Of a stretch of DNA of 64,000 nt, positions 9,682-18,946 are shown piece by piece. The notes beneath the pieces were generated by a model. That model was given only the letters and a program-made list of their open reading frames with translations. It ran no database searches and was not told where the DNA came from. This DNA is from Methylobacterium radiotolerans JCM 2831. GTDB lineage: Bacteria; Pseudomonadota; Alphaproteobacteria; Rhizobiales; Beijerinckiaceae. The position numbers were made by a program, and so were the translations under genes. Each line of letters opens with the position of its first letter. Within the stretch, counting starts at the first letter, position 1. Location: NCBI RefSeq assembly GCF_000019725.1, contig NC_010505.1, forward strand, positions 744,001 through 808,000, in the 5' to 3' direction.

Positions 9682-9710
9682 ACCATAGTTTCGCCTATCT
9701 TGAGTGTCAA
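9682..9710 (-). promoter_or_regulatory. sigma70-type promoter of the Fo ATP synthase operon
   Basis: On the minus strand a perfect -35 TTGACA (9705-9710) is followed after exactly 17 nt by a -10 TATGGT (9682-9687). The atpI GTG is 63 nt downstream of the -10. The surrounding ~80 bp is markedly AT-richer than the genome average. It is the closest match to the housekeeping consensus that I noticed in the window. Confidence 0.75.
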
Positions 9711-9808
9711 GGCGAACCCCATACACCGTAAGTAATTGATTTCAGTTTGGTATTCCAACTTCGGACGATGCGCCGGAGCCGCGCCGCGCACGAGGCTCCG
9801 ACGGTCGA

Positions 9809-10453
9809 TCAGGCGCCGATGATCGGCTTGATCACCTTCTCCATGCCCTCCACGGTCATCTCGCCGGTGTAGCGCTCGCCGTTGATGAAGAAGGTCGGGG
9901 TCGAATCCACCTTGAAGACGTCGAGGCCGCGCTGCTTCACGGCGTTGACCGCGCTGTAGATCTTCTGGTCCTTCAGGCAGGCCTCGAAGGTCTGCTTGTT
10001 GTAGCCCGCCTGCCGGAGCATCTGCTCCAGCGCGTCCACGGGCTTCGGCGTGAAGGCCCAGGCCGCCTGCTGGTCGAACAGCAGGTCGGTGATCGGGTAG
10101 TACTTGGAATCGCCCTGGCAGCGCGCGAGCATGAAGGCCGCGGTGGCCAGCGGGTCGAGGGGGAATTCGCGCAGGGTGAACCGCACCTTGCCGGTGTCGA
10201 TGTAGCGTTCCTTGAGGGTCGGCCACGTGTTCCGGTGGAAGGCGGCGCAGTGCGAGCAGGTCATCGAGGCGTACTCGATGATCGTGCACTTCGCGTCCGC
10301 CGGGCCCAGCCAGACGTCGCCGAGCGGGCCCGGCTGCAGCAGGGCCGCCATCTCGGAATTCTGCGCCTGGGCAGGCCGCCCGAGATAGGGCAGGGCGAGG
10401 CCGGCGCCGAGGGCGAGGCCGGAGAACTTGAGAGCGTCGCGTCGCGTCGTCAT
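9809..10453 (-). CDS. DsbA family thiol oxidoreductase with Tat-like signal
   Basis: 214 residues from ATG 10453, which has GGAG at a suitable distance; an in-frame GTG at 10546 would place a long hydrophilic stretch before the signal. MTTRRDALKFSGLALGAGLA is a twin-arginine-type signal with cleavage near AQA-QN (~30). The thioredoxin-fold active site is C66-S-H-C69 and the cis-Pro region is TPTFFING. Similar to periplasmic DsbA/Com1-type proteins of Alphaproteobacteria, which oxidise or isomerise disulfides in exported proteins. It lies just downstream of the DUF721 gene on the same strand. Confidence 0.88.
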   Translation of the reverse strand: MTTRRDALKFSGLALGAGLALPYLGRPAQAQNSEMAALLQPGPLGDVWLGPADAKCTIIEYASMTCSHCAAFHRNTWPTLKERYIDTGKVRFTLREFPLDPLATAAFMLARCQGDSKYYPITDLLFDQQAAWAFTPKPVDALEQMLRQAGYNKQTFEACLKDQKIYSAVNAVKQRGLDVFKVDSTPTFFINGERYTGEMTVEGMEKVIKPIIGA

Positions 10454-10542
10454 CGGGCAGGCTCCGCCGGATTGATCAGTCGTGGCGTCCGGATGCCGGT
10501 ACTCGGGCGCGACCGTCCTGGCAAGGTGACCGAATCGACCGT

Positions 10543-11025
10543 TCACCGCTCCGGACGCGTCGCCACGGCGGCGGTGCCGAGGCGGTCGAGGGCGGCGCGC
10601 AGGCCGTCATCGACGATCCCCGCCACGGCGCGCTGGACCTCGACGGCGGCGGCCGGATCGACGCGCGCGCGCGCGGGCGCCCGGCCGGCGCGCCCGACCC
10701 GGTCCTGCTGCAGCACGATCCGGGAGACGCAGGCCCAGCCGTAATGGGCGTTGATCCGCTGGATCACCACCGGCGCGAGATGCTGCAACTCGAGCGCGAA
10801 GACGCCCTCGACGCGCACGACCAGCGTGCCGGATTCGGGCGTGGCGGACTCGCTCCGGCGGCGCTTCGGCCATTCCAGCTTGGACGGCCGGCAGTAGCGG
10901 GCCAGCCGCTCGCCGACGATCTCCGGCCAGGCGGCCAGGATGTCGGTCGAGGCGAATCCCTGCGCCGCGAAGGCCGGCCCGATGCAACTCTCGATCAGCT
11001 CGGCCAGCGGTTTGACGCGCGCCAT
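10543..11025 (-). CDS. DUF721 (DciA-like) domain protein
   Basis: 160 residues. The N-terminal half has the DUF721 pattern: an amphipathic start (PLAELIESCIG), the conserved WPEIVGERLARYCRP, then a beta-rich stretch (GTLVVRVEGVFALELQHLAPVVIQRIN). The family includes DciA, which helps load the replicative helicase in bacteria lacking DnaC/DnaI, but function in this branch is not shown. The C-terminal ~50 residues are Ala/Arg-rich. Divergent from mutY, with 133 bp between start codons. The DsbA-like gene follows on the same strand. Confidence 0.8.
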   Translation of the reverse strand: MARVKPLAELIESCIGPAFAAQGFASTDILAAWPEIVGERLARYCRPSKLEWPKRRRSESATPESGTLVVRVEGVFALELQHLAPVVIQRINAHYGWACVSRIVLQQDRVGRAGRAPARARVDPAAAVEVQRAVAGIVDDGLRAALDRLGTAAVATRPER

Positions 11026-11158
11026 GGTGGTTCCGGCCCTGTGGATCCGCGAAGGTTAGCGCAGGATGGTTGACGAAGGGAGCACGCGCCGGCGCTTTCG
11101 ACGCCCTATGATCGCCGCGGCGCTCCGGCTATTCAGCGCGACCCCTGTCGACCTGCCC

Positions 11159-12502
11159 ATGCCGCCTCGCACAGCCACGGATCCTGAAGCCGGTCCCGGA
11201 CCGCGCGCCGACGACCTGCTCGCCTGGTACGACCGGCATCGGCGGGTGCTGCCCTGGCGGGCGCTCGCCGGCGCGGCGCCGGATCCCTACCGGATCTGGC
11301 TGTCCGAGGTGATGCTGCAGCAGACCACCATCGCGGCGGTGCGGCCGTACTTCGAGCGCTTCCTGACGCGCTTTCCCGACATCTTCGCCCTCGCCGAGGC
11401 CCCCGAGGAGGCGGTGATGTCCGCCTGGGCCGGCCTCGGCTACTACTCCCGGGCCCGCAACCTCCACGCCTGCGCCAGAACGGTCGCGGCGGCCGGCGGG
11501 CGCTTCCCCGACACCGCCGAGGGCCTGCGCAAGCTCCCGGGAATCGGCGCCTACACGGCCGGCGCGATCGCCGCGATCGCCTTCGACCGGCAAGAGGCGG
11601 CCGTCGACGGCAATGTCGAGCGGGTCCTGAGCCGCGCCTACGCGGTGGAGGCCCCGCTCCCGGGGAGCCGGCCGGAGATCCGCCGCCTGACGCAGGCGCT
11701 CGTGCCGACGGACAGGCCGGGCGACTTCGCCCAGGCGCTGATGGATCTCGGCGCGACGATCTGCACGCCCAAGCGCCCCGCCTGCGCGCTCTGCCCGTGG
11801 ATGCGGCCCTGCCGCGCCCGGTCGCTCGGCACGCAGGAGAGCTTCCCGCGCAAGATCAAGGTCGCCAAGGGGGCGCTCCGCCGCGGCGCCGCCTTCGTGG
11901 CGATCCGCAGCGGCGACGAGGCGGTGCTGCTGCGGACACGCCCGCCCGAGGGTCTGCTCGGCAACATGGCCGAGCCGCCGGGGAGCGCCTGGGAGCCGGA
12001 TTACGACGTCGCCGCCGCCCTGCTGGACGCGCCGCTCGACGCGCGGTGGAAGCGGCTCCCGGGGCTGGTCCGCCACGGCTTCACGCACTTCCCCCTGGAG
12101 CTGACGGTCTTCGTGGCCCGCGTCGCGCTGGCGACACCGGCTCCGGCCGGCACGCGCTTCACGCCGCGCAGCGCCCTCGACGACGAGCCGCTGCCCGGCC
12201 TCATGCGCAAGGTCCTGGCGCACGCCTTCGACCCGAAGCCGGAGCCCGAGAAGAAGCCGCGCGGGCGGCCCAGGAAGGAACCGCCGCCGATGCCGCTGCT
12301 GGCGGCGATGGAGGCGCCGGTCTCGATGCCGGATCCCGAGCCGCGTCCGCGCGTGCGCGCCGTCCCCAAGCCTCAGCCGAAGGCGCCGCCGGCGCCGCCG
12401 CCCGAGGCGGACGAGTTGTTCGACGGGGAGGTCGAGCCATCGCCCGCACCGGCGCGGGCCCGGTCATCGCCGCGGCGGCCGGGGCCGGTCCGGAAGCGGT
12501 AG
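11159..12502 (+). CDS. mutY: A/G-specific adenine DNA glycosylase
   Basis: 447 residues from ATG 11159; earlier in-frame starts exist at 11066 and 11108 and none has a strong ribosome-binding site. Catalytic Glu50 is in SEVMLQQTT, the helix-hairpin-helix is LRKLPGIGAYTAGAIAAIAF, and the catalytic Asp150 is in VDGNVERVL. The [4Fe-4S] cluster ligands are Cys202, 209, 212 and 218. The C-terminal NUDIX-like 8-oxoG recognition domain includes the HGFTHFPLEL segment. It removes adenine opposite 8-oxoguanine. Unusual: a ~90-residue Pro/Arg/Ala-rich tail with an AT-hook-like PRGRPRK (~367-373). Confidence 0.95.
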   Translation: MPPRTATDPEAGPGPRADDLLAWYDRHRRVLPWRALAGAAPDPYRIWLSEVMLQQTTIAAVRPYFERFLTRFPDIFALAEAPEEAVMSAWAGLGYYSRARNLHACARTVAAAGGRFPDTAEGLRKLPGIGAYTAGAIAAIAFDRQEAAVDGNVERVLSRAYAVEAPLPGSRPEIRRLTQALVPTDRPGDFAQALMDLGATICTPKRPACALCPWMRPCRARSLGTQESFPRKIKVAKGALRRGAAFVAIRSGDEAVLLRTRPPEGLLGNMAEPPGSAWEPDYDVAAALLDAPLDARWKRLPGLVRHGFTHFPLELTVFVARVALATPAPAGTRFTPRSALDDEPLPGLMRKVLAHAFDPKPEPEKKPRGRPRKEPPPMPLLAAMEAPVSMPDPEPRPRVRAVPKPQPKAPPAPPPEADELFDGEVEPSPAPARARSSPRRPGPVRKR

Positions 12503-12507
12503 GACGA

Positions 12508-12599
12508 CCGTCATCGCGGGCGCAGCGAAGCGACCCAGGGCAGCGCGAGGCCTCGAGACGTCGCGCGACCGGCTCGCTTCGCCGCGCTCGCAGAGACGG
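12508..12599. repeat. intergenic imperfect inverted repeat (REP/BIME-like)
   Basis: Two ~28-nt arms, 12508-12535 and 12572-12599, are inverted copies differing at about six positions. Both contain the GCG(A/G)AGCG core typical of short palindromic repeats scattered through Rhizobiales/Methylobacterium genomes. The element fills most of the 104 bp between the convergent mutY and ccrM stops and could act as a bidirectional terminator or mRNA-end stabiliser. Confidence 0.6.
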
Positions 12600-12606
12600 C
12601 GGCGCG

Positions 12607-14383
<1,777 letters not shown>

Positions 14384-14734
14384 ATGTCGTTTGGTTTCGG
14401 TAAGCTCGTTGTCTCACTTGGAATGCTGTCCACCGTCGTCGGAACAAGCCTCCCGGCCGCCGCGCAGAGCGGAGCGGCCTCCTGGTACGGGAGCGGCCAT
14501 CGCACCGCCAACGGCGAGCGTTTCAACCCCAACGGACTGACCGCCGCCCATCGCAGCCTGCCGTTCGGAACCCGGGTCCGCGTCGAGAACAAGCGGACCG
14601 GCCGCTCGGTCGTCGTCCGCATCAACGACCGCGGCCCGTTCGTGCGCGGCCGCATCATCGATCTGTCGCGCGGCTCCGCCCGCGCCCTCGGCATGGGCGG
14701 CACGACCTACGTGTCGCTGCAGGTCGTGCACTGA
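14384..14734 (+). CDS. RlpA-like septal/cell-wall protein (double-psi beta-barrel)
   Basis: 116 residues: a cleavable signal peptide (~1-28, ending PAAAQ) followed directly by a double-psi beta-barrel. Family motifs are [18 protein letters not shown], the conserved [14 protein letters not shown], and [16 protein letters not shown] with the putative catalytic Asp. RlpA proteins bind or cleave denuded peptidoglycan at the division septum. This copy has no lipobox and no SPOR domain, so it is the minimal secreted form; periplasmic lytic transglycosylase activity is inferred. Confidence 0.85.
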   Translation: MSFGFGKLVVSLGMLSTVVGTSLPAAAQSGAASWYGSGHRTANGERFNPNGLTAAHRSLPFGTRVRVENKRTGRSVVVRINDRGPFVRGRIIDLSRGSARALGMGGTTYVSLQVVH

Positions 14735-14858
14735 ACCCTCAGGGGTATTCCACGCCCCGGCCTGCTCCCGCCCCGCGCGGGCGGGGCGGCCTCCGGGGCG
14801 TTGTCTGCCGGACCCGGACGCACCATCTGCTGCCGGGTTCAGCTCGGATCACCCGCCC

Positions 14859-15173
14859 ATGCCCAAGCCCCTCATCGTCGACATCCCGCACGACCTCGGC
14901 CGCGACGAGGCCAAGCGGCGCCTCGAGCACGGCACGGATCAGGCGCGGGCCTTCCTGGCCAAGAGCGGTATCACGGTGGACCAGCTCGCCTGGACGGGAG
15001 ACCGCCTCGATTTCGGTGTGTCCGCGGTGGCGCAGAAGATCGCCGGCACGATCGACGTGGGCGCGGAGAGCGTCCGCCTCGAAGTGAAGCTGCCTTTCCT
15101 GCTCGCCCTGTTCGCCGAGAAGATCCAGAAGGTGGCGAGCAAGGAGGGCAATCTCCTGCTGACGAAGAAGTAG
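14859..15173 (+). CDS. polyhydroxyalkanoic acid system family protein
   Basis: 104 residues, matching the PHA_gran_rgn family (putative PHA-granule/regulation protein): opening PLIVDIPHDLGRDEAKRRLE, a central VDQLAWTGDRLDFGVSAVAQ, and EVKLPFLLALFAEKIQKVASKEG near the end. Small, soluble, no signal. Linked to polyhydroxyalkanoate synthesis loci in other proteobacteria, but its biochemical function is unknown and no phaC, phaA or phaB lies in the window. Confidence 0.75.
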   Translation: MPKPLIVDIPHDLGRDEAKRRLEHGTDQARAFLAKSGITVDQLAWTGDRLDFGVSAVAQKIAGTIDVGAESVRLEVKLPFLLALFAEKIQKVASKEGNLLLTKK

Positions 15174-15252
15174 GGCTCGGAACCGGATCGGCCGGACCTT
15201 GTTTCCGCGGAAACGGTGCGGATCTGCACCGTCGGTCTCGCGGAGGATAACG

Positions 15253-15489
15253 GTGCCCGATTTCACGCTCGCCGACCCGGGGCAGGTCCCCGAGGTTCCG
15301 CCGCAGCCGGCGCCCGTGCCGGACCGGCCCTACGATCCGCCGCAGGCCCCGACGCAGCCGCCCGGACCGGAAATCCCCGGGAACACCCCGGCCGAGGCGC
15401 CGGGCGTCCATCCGCCCGAGGTCCCGGTCAACGATCCGGGCGCGCCGGAGATCAGCCCGCCGACGGGACCGGCCAACCCGATCGCCTGA
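15253..15489 (+). CDS. small proline-rich hypothetical protein
   Basis: 78 residues from a GTG at 15253 with an ideal GGAGG seven nt upstream; an ATG 54 nt earlier has no such site. Over one third of the residues are proline, in PxxP-like spacing (VPEVPPQPAPVP, PPEVPVNDPGAPEISPP), with almost no hydrophobic core, so it is intrinsically disordered. No signal peptide or membrane helix. No family recognised. The well-placed ribosome-binding site is the main support that it is translated. Confidence 0.55.
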   Translation: MPDFTLADPGQVPEVPPQPAPVPDRPYDPPQAPTQPPGPEIPGNTPAEAPGVHPPEVPVNDPGAPEISPPTGPANPIA

Positions 15490-15555
15490 CCGGGAGTCGA
15501 TCGACGGGGGCGGCGCCGTTTGAACAGGCCGCCCCACGCTGCCATAAGCCGGCCC

Positions 15556-17355
15556 ATGGCCGCTCCCCCGCTCCTCACCCTCCAGGACGTCGCGCTCACC
15601 TTCGGCGGCACGCCGCTGATCACGAGCGCGAGCCTCGCCATCGCGCCGGGCGAGCGCACCTGCCTCGTCGGCCGGAACGGGTCCGGGAAGTCGACGCTCA
15701 TGAAGATCGCCGCGGGCCTCGCGGAGCCCGACCGGGGCCGGCGATTCGTCCAGCCCGGCACGACGATCCGCTACCTCGCGCAGGAACCCGACTTCACGGG
15801 CTTCTCCACGACCCTGGACTTCGTCGAGGCCGGCCTGCCGCCGGGCGAATCGACCCACCGCGCCCGCTACCTGCTGGAGAGCCTCGGCCTGACCGGCGAG
15901 GAGGATCCGAGCAAGCTCTCCGGCGGCGAGGGACGCCGCACCGCGCTGGCGCAGGCGCTCGCTCCGGAGCCCGACGTGCTGCTCCTCGACGAGCCCACCA
16001 ACCACCTCGACCTGCCGGCGATCGAGTGGCTCGAGACGGAGCTGAAGGGCACCCGCGCGGCCCTCGTACTCATCAGCCACGACCGGCGCTTCCTCTCGGC
16101 GCTGTCCCGGGCCACGATCTGGCTCGACCGCGGCGAGACGCGCCGGATCGACCAGGGCTTCTCCAGCTTCGAGGCGTGGCGCGACGCCTTCTTCGAGGAG
16201 GAGGAGCGGGACCAGCACAAGCTCGACCGCAAGATCGCCGCCGAGGAGCACTGGCTGCGCTACGGGGTCACCGCGCGGCGCAAGCGCAATGTCCGCCGGC
16301 TCGGCAACCTGCACGAGCTGCGCAAGAACCGCCGCGAGGTGCGTCGCCCGGTGGGCAGCGTCAGCATGCAGGCCTCCGACGCGGAATCCTCGGGAAGCCT
16401 CGTCGTCGAGGCCCGCGACATCGCGAAGAGCTACGGCGAGCGCAAGATCGTCGACGGCCTGTCCCTGCGGGTGATGCGGGGCGACCGGCTCGGCATCGTC
16501 GGGGCGAACGGCGCGGGCAAGAGCACCCTGATCAACCTGCTCATGGGCCGGCTCGCGCCGGATGCCGGGCAGGTCGTGCTCGGCACGAACCTGCTGCCGG
16601 TGGTGCTCGATCAGGCCCGCGCCGTGCTGGAGCCCGGGATGACCGTCACCGACGTGCTGACCGGCGGTCGCGGCGACAGTGTCACGGTGAACGGACAGAG
16701 CCGCCACGTGGTCGGCTACCTCAAGGACTTCCTGTTCACGCCCGAGCAGGCCCGCACGCCGGTCTCGGTGCTGTCCGGCGGCGAGCGCAACCGGCTGCTG
16801 ATCGCCCGGGCCCTGGCCCAGCCGGCCAACCTCCTCGTCCTCGACGAGCCGACCAACGACCTCGACCTCGAGACCCTCGACCTGCTCCAGGAGATGCTGG
16901 GCGACTACCAGGGCACGCTGATCCTGGTCAGCCACGACCGCGACTTCCTCGACCGCGTGGTCGGCAGCGTGCTGGTCTCCGAGGGCGCCGGCCGGTGGGT
17001 CGAGTATGCCGGCGGCTACAGCGACATGCTGGTCCAGCGCGGGCAGGGCGTCGAGGCGCGCACCGTCGCGCCGAAGACCAAGGAGCCGCGCGAGCGCGCC
17101 GCTCCGGCGGCCCAGCCCTCGGGCAAGCCCAAGCTCGGCTTCAAGGACCAGCACGAGTTGAAGACCCTGCCGGCCCGCATCGAGAAGCTGGAGGCGGCGA
17201 TCGCCCAGCTCCGGACGATCCTCGCCGACCCCGAGCTCTACGCCCGCGACCCGGCGCGGTTCGACAAGGCCTCGACCATGCTGGCCCAGGCCGAGACCGA
17301 GCTGTCGCAGGCGGAGGACCGCTGGCTGGAACTGGAGATGCTTCAGGCGGGGTGA
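15556..17355 (+). CDS. ABC-F family ATPase (Uup-like)
   Basis: 599 residues from ATG 15556. Two ABC domains in one chain: Walker A GRNGSGKST then signature LSGGEGRR and LLLDEPTNHLDL; second Walker A GANGAGKST, signature LSGGERNR and LVLDEPTNDLDL. A charged inter-domain linker (~200-280) and a C-terminal coiled coil (from LPARIEKLEAAIAQL to the end) fit the Uup/Uup-like branch. No membrane segments. ABC-F proteins act on ribosomes or on branched DNA intermediates, not in transport. A start at 15520 is possible but less likely. Confidence 0.9.
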   Translation: MAAPPLLTLQDVALTFGGTPLITSASLAIAPGERTCLVGRNGSGKSTLMKIAAGLAEPDRGRRFVQPGTTIRYLAQEPDFTGFSTTLDFVEAGLPPGESTHRARYLLESLGLTGEEDPSKLSGGEGRRTALAQALAPEPDVLLLDEPTNHLDLPAIEWLETELKGTRAALVLISHDRRFLSALSRATIWLDRGETRRIDQGFSSFEAWRDAFFEEEERDQHKLDRKIAAEEHWLRYGVTARRKRNVRRLGNLHELRKNRREVRRPVGSVSMQASDAESSGSLVVEARDIAKSYGERKIVDGLSLRVMRGDRLGIVGANGAGKSTLINLLMGRLAPDAGQVVLGTNLLPVVLDQARAVLEPGMTVTDVLTGGRGDSVTVNGQSRHVVGYLKDFLFTPEQARTPVSVLSGGERNRLLIARALAQPANLLVLDEPTNDLDLETLDLLQEMLGDYQGTLILVSHDRDFLDRVVGSVLVSEGAGRWVEYAGGYSDMLVQRGQGVEARTVAPKTKEPRERAAPAAQPSGKPKLGFKDQHELKTLPARIEKLEAAIAQLRTILADPELYARDPARFDKASTMLAQAETELSQAEDRWLELEMLQAG

Positions 17356-17398
17356 GAGCCGCAGCGTCGCGCCGCGAGACCTTTCCGACGGAGACCGC

Positions 17399-18898
17399 AT
17401 GACCGCCTATCAAACCCTCGAACAGCGCTTCGCCCGGCTCGCCGCCCTCGAGGGCGCGGCCGGGATCCTCGGCTGGGACGCGCAGACCCTGATGCCGGAG
17501 GGTGCCGCCGAGGCCCGCGGCGACCAGCTCGCGATCCTGCGCGGGCTCGCCCACGGGATGCTCACCGCCCCCGAGGCCGCCGAGGAGCTGGCGGCGGCCG
17601 AGCAGGCCGGGGACCTCGAACCCTGGGCCGCCGCCAACCTGCGGGAGATGCGCCGCGCCCAGGCCCACGCCACCGCGGTGCCCCGCGACCTCGTCGAGGC
17701 GAGCTCCCGCGCCGTGTCCCGCTCCGAGATGGTCTGGCGCGAGGCGCGGCGCGACGCCGACTTCGCCCGCCTCGAACCCCACCTCGCCGAGGTGCTGCGG
17801 CTCCAGCGGGAGATCGGCCAGGCGAAGGGCGCGGCCCTCGGCCTCGATCCCTACGACGCGCTGCTCGACAGCTACGATCCCGGCATGCGCCGGGCGACCA
17901 TCGACCCGCTCTTCGCGGATCTGACCGGCTGGCTGCCGGACCTGATCGCCCGCGCCCGGGAGATCCAGGCGTCCCGGCCGGCGCCGCTCCCGCTCGACGG
18001 ACCGTTCGACGTGACGGTGCAGCGCGACCTCGGCCTGACGCTGATGAAGGCGGTGGGCTTCGACTTCACCCGCGGCCGGCTCGACATCAGCCTGCACCCG
18101 TTCTGCGGCGGCGCCACCGACGACGTGCGGATCACCACCCGCTACGACGCGGCCGATTTCGGCCGGTCGCTGATGGGCGTTCTCCACGAGACCGGGCACG
18201 CCCTCTACGAGCAGGGCCGGCCGGCGGCGTGGCGGAACCAGCCGGTCGGCGCGGCGCGCGGGATGAGCCTGCACGAGAGCCAGTCGCTCATCGTCGAGAT
18301 GCAGGCCTGCCGGAGCCGGGAGTTCTTCACCTTCCTGGCGCCGCTCCTGCAGGCGGCGTTCGGGCGATCCGGGCCCGAATGGTCGCCAGAGAACCTTCAC
18401 GCGCTCAACACCCGGGTCGCGCCGGGCTTCATCCGGGTGGATGCCGACGAGGCGACCTACCCGGCCCACATCCTCCTGCGCTACCGGCTGGAGACCGCGA
18501 TGATCGCGGGCGACCTCGCGGTGCGCGACCTGCCGGGGGCGTTCAACGACGGGCTGCGCGATCTGCTCGGGCTCACCGTGCCGGACGACCGGGTCGGCTG
18601 CCTCCAGGACATCCACTGGCCGAGCGGCGCGTTCGGCTATTTCCCGACCTACACGCTCGGCGCCCTGGCGGCCGCGCAGCTGTTCCGGGCGGCCCGCACG
18701 ACCGAGCCCGCGCTGCCGGGCTGCCTCGCGCAGGGCGACTTCGGACCCTTGCGGGACTGGCTCCGCGCGCACGTGCACGCGGTGGGGAGCCTGCTCGACA
18801 CCGACGACCTGCTCACCCGCGCCACCGGGACGAAGCTCGGCACGGCGGCGTTCCGGGCCCACCTGGAGGCGCGCTATCTCGGGGGCGCGGGCGCCTGA
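17399..18898 (+). CDS. carboxypeptidase M32 (thermostable carboxypeptidase Taq family)
   Basis: 499 residues, the family length. Zinc site HETGH at 263-267 with the third ligand Glu293 in HESQS; the family markers DxxPGM (SYDPGM) and HPFCGG are present. M32 enzymes are cytoplasmic metallocarboxypeptidases that trim C-terminal residues during peptide recycling. Starts 43 bp after the ABC-F gene, so probably co-transcribed. ATG at 17399 with GGAGA upstream. Confidence 0.93.
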   Translation: MTAYQTLEQRFARLAALEGAAGILGWDAQTLMPEGAAEARGDQLAILRGLAHGMLTAPEAAEELAAAEQAGDLEPWAAANLREMRRAQAHATAVPRDLVEASSRAVSRSEMVWREARRDADFARLEPHLAEVLRLQREIGQAKGAALGLDPYDALLDSYDPGMRRATIDPLFADLTGWLPDLIARAREIQASRPAPLPLDGPFDVTVQRDLGLTLMKAVGFDFTRGRLDISLHPFCGGATDDVRITTRYDAADFGRSLMGVLHETGHALYEQGRPAAWRNQPVGAARGMSLHESQSLIVEMQACRSREFFTFLAPLLQAAFGRSGPEWSPENLHALNTRVAPGFIRVDADEATYPAHILLRYRLETAMIAGDLAVRDLPGAFNDGLRDLLGLTVPDDRVGCLQDIHWPSGAFGYFPTYTLGALAAAQLFRAARTTEPALPGCLAQGDFGPLRDWLRAHVHAVGSLLDTDDLLTRATGTKLGTAAFRAHLEARYLGGAGA

Positions 18899-18946
18899 GC
18901 GGCTGCGGACGGGGAGGGGGCGGATCGGCCCCCTCCGCCAGCCCCC

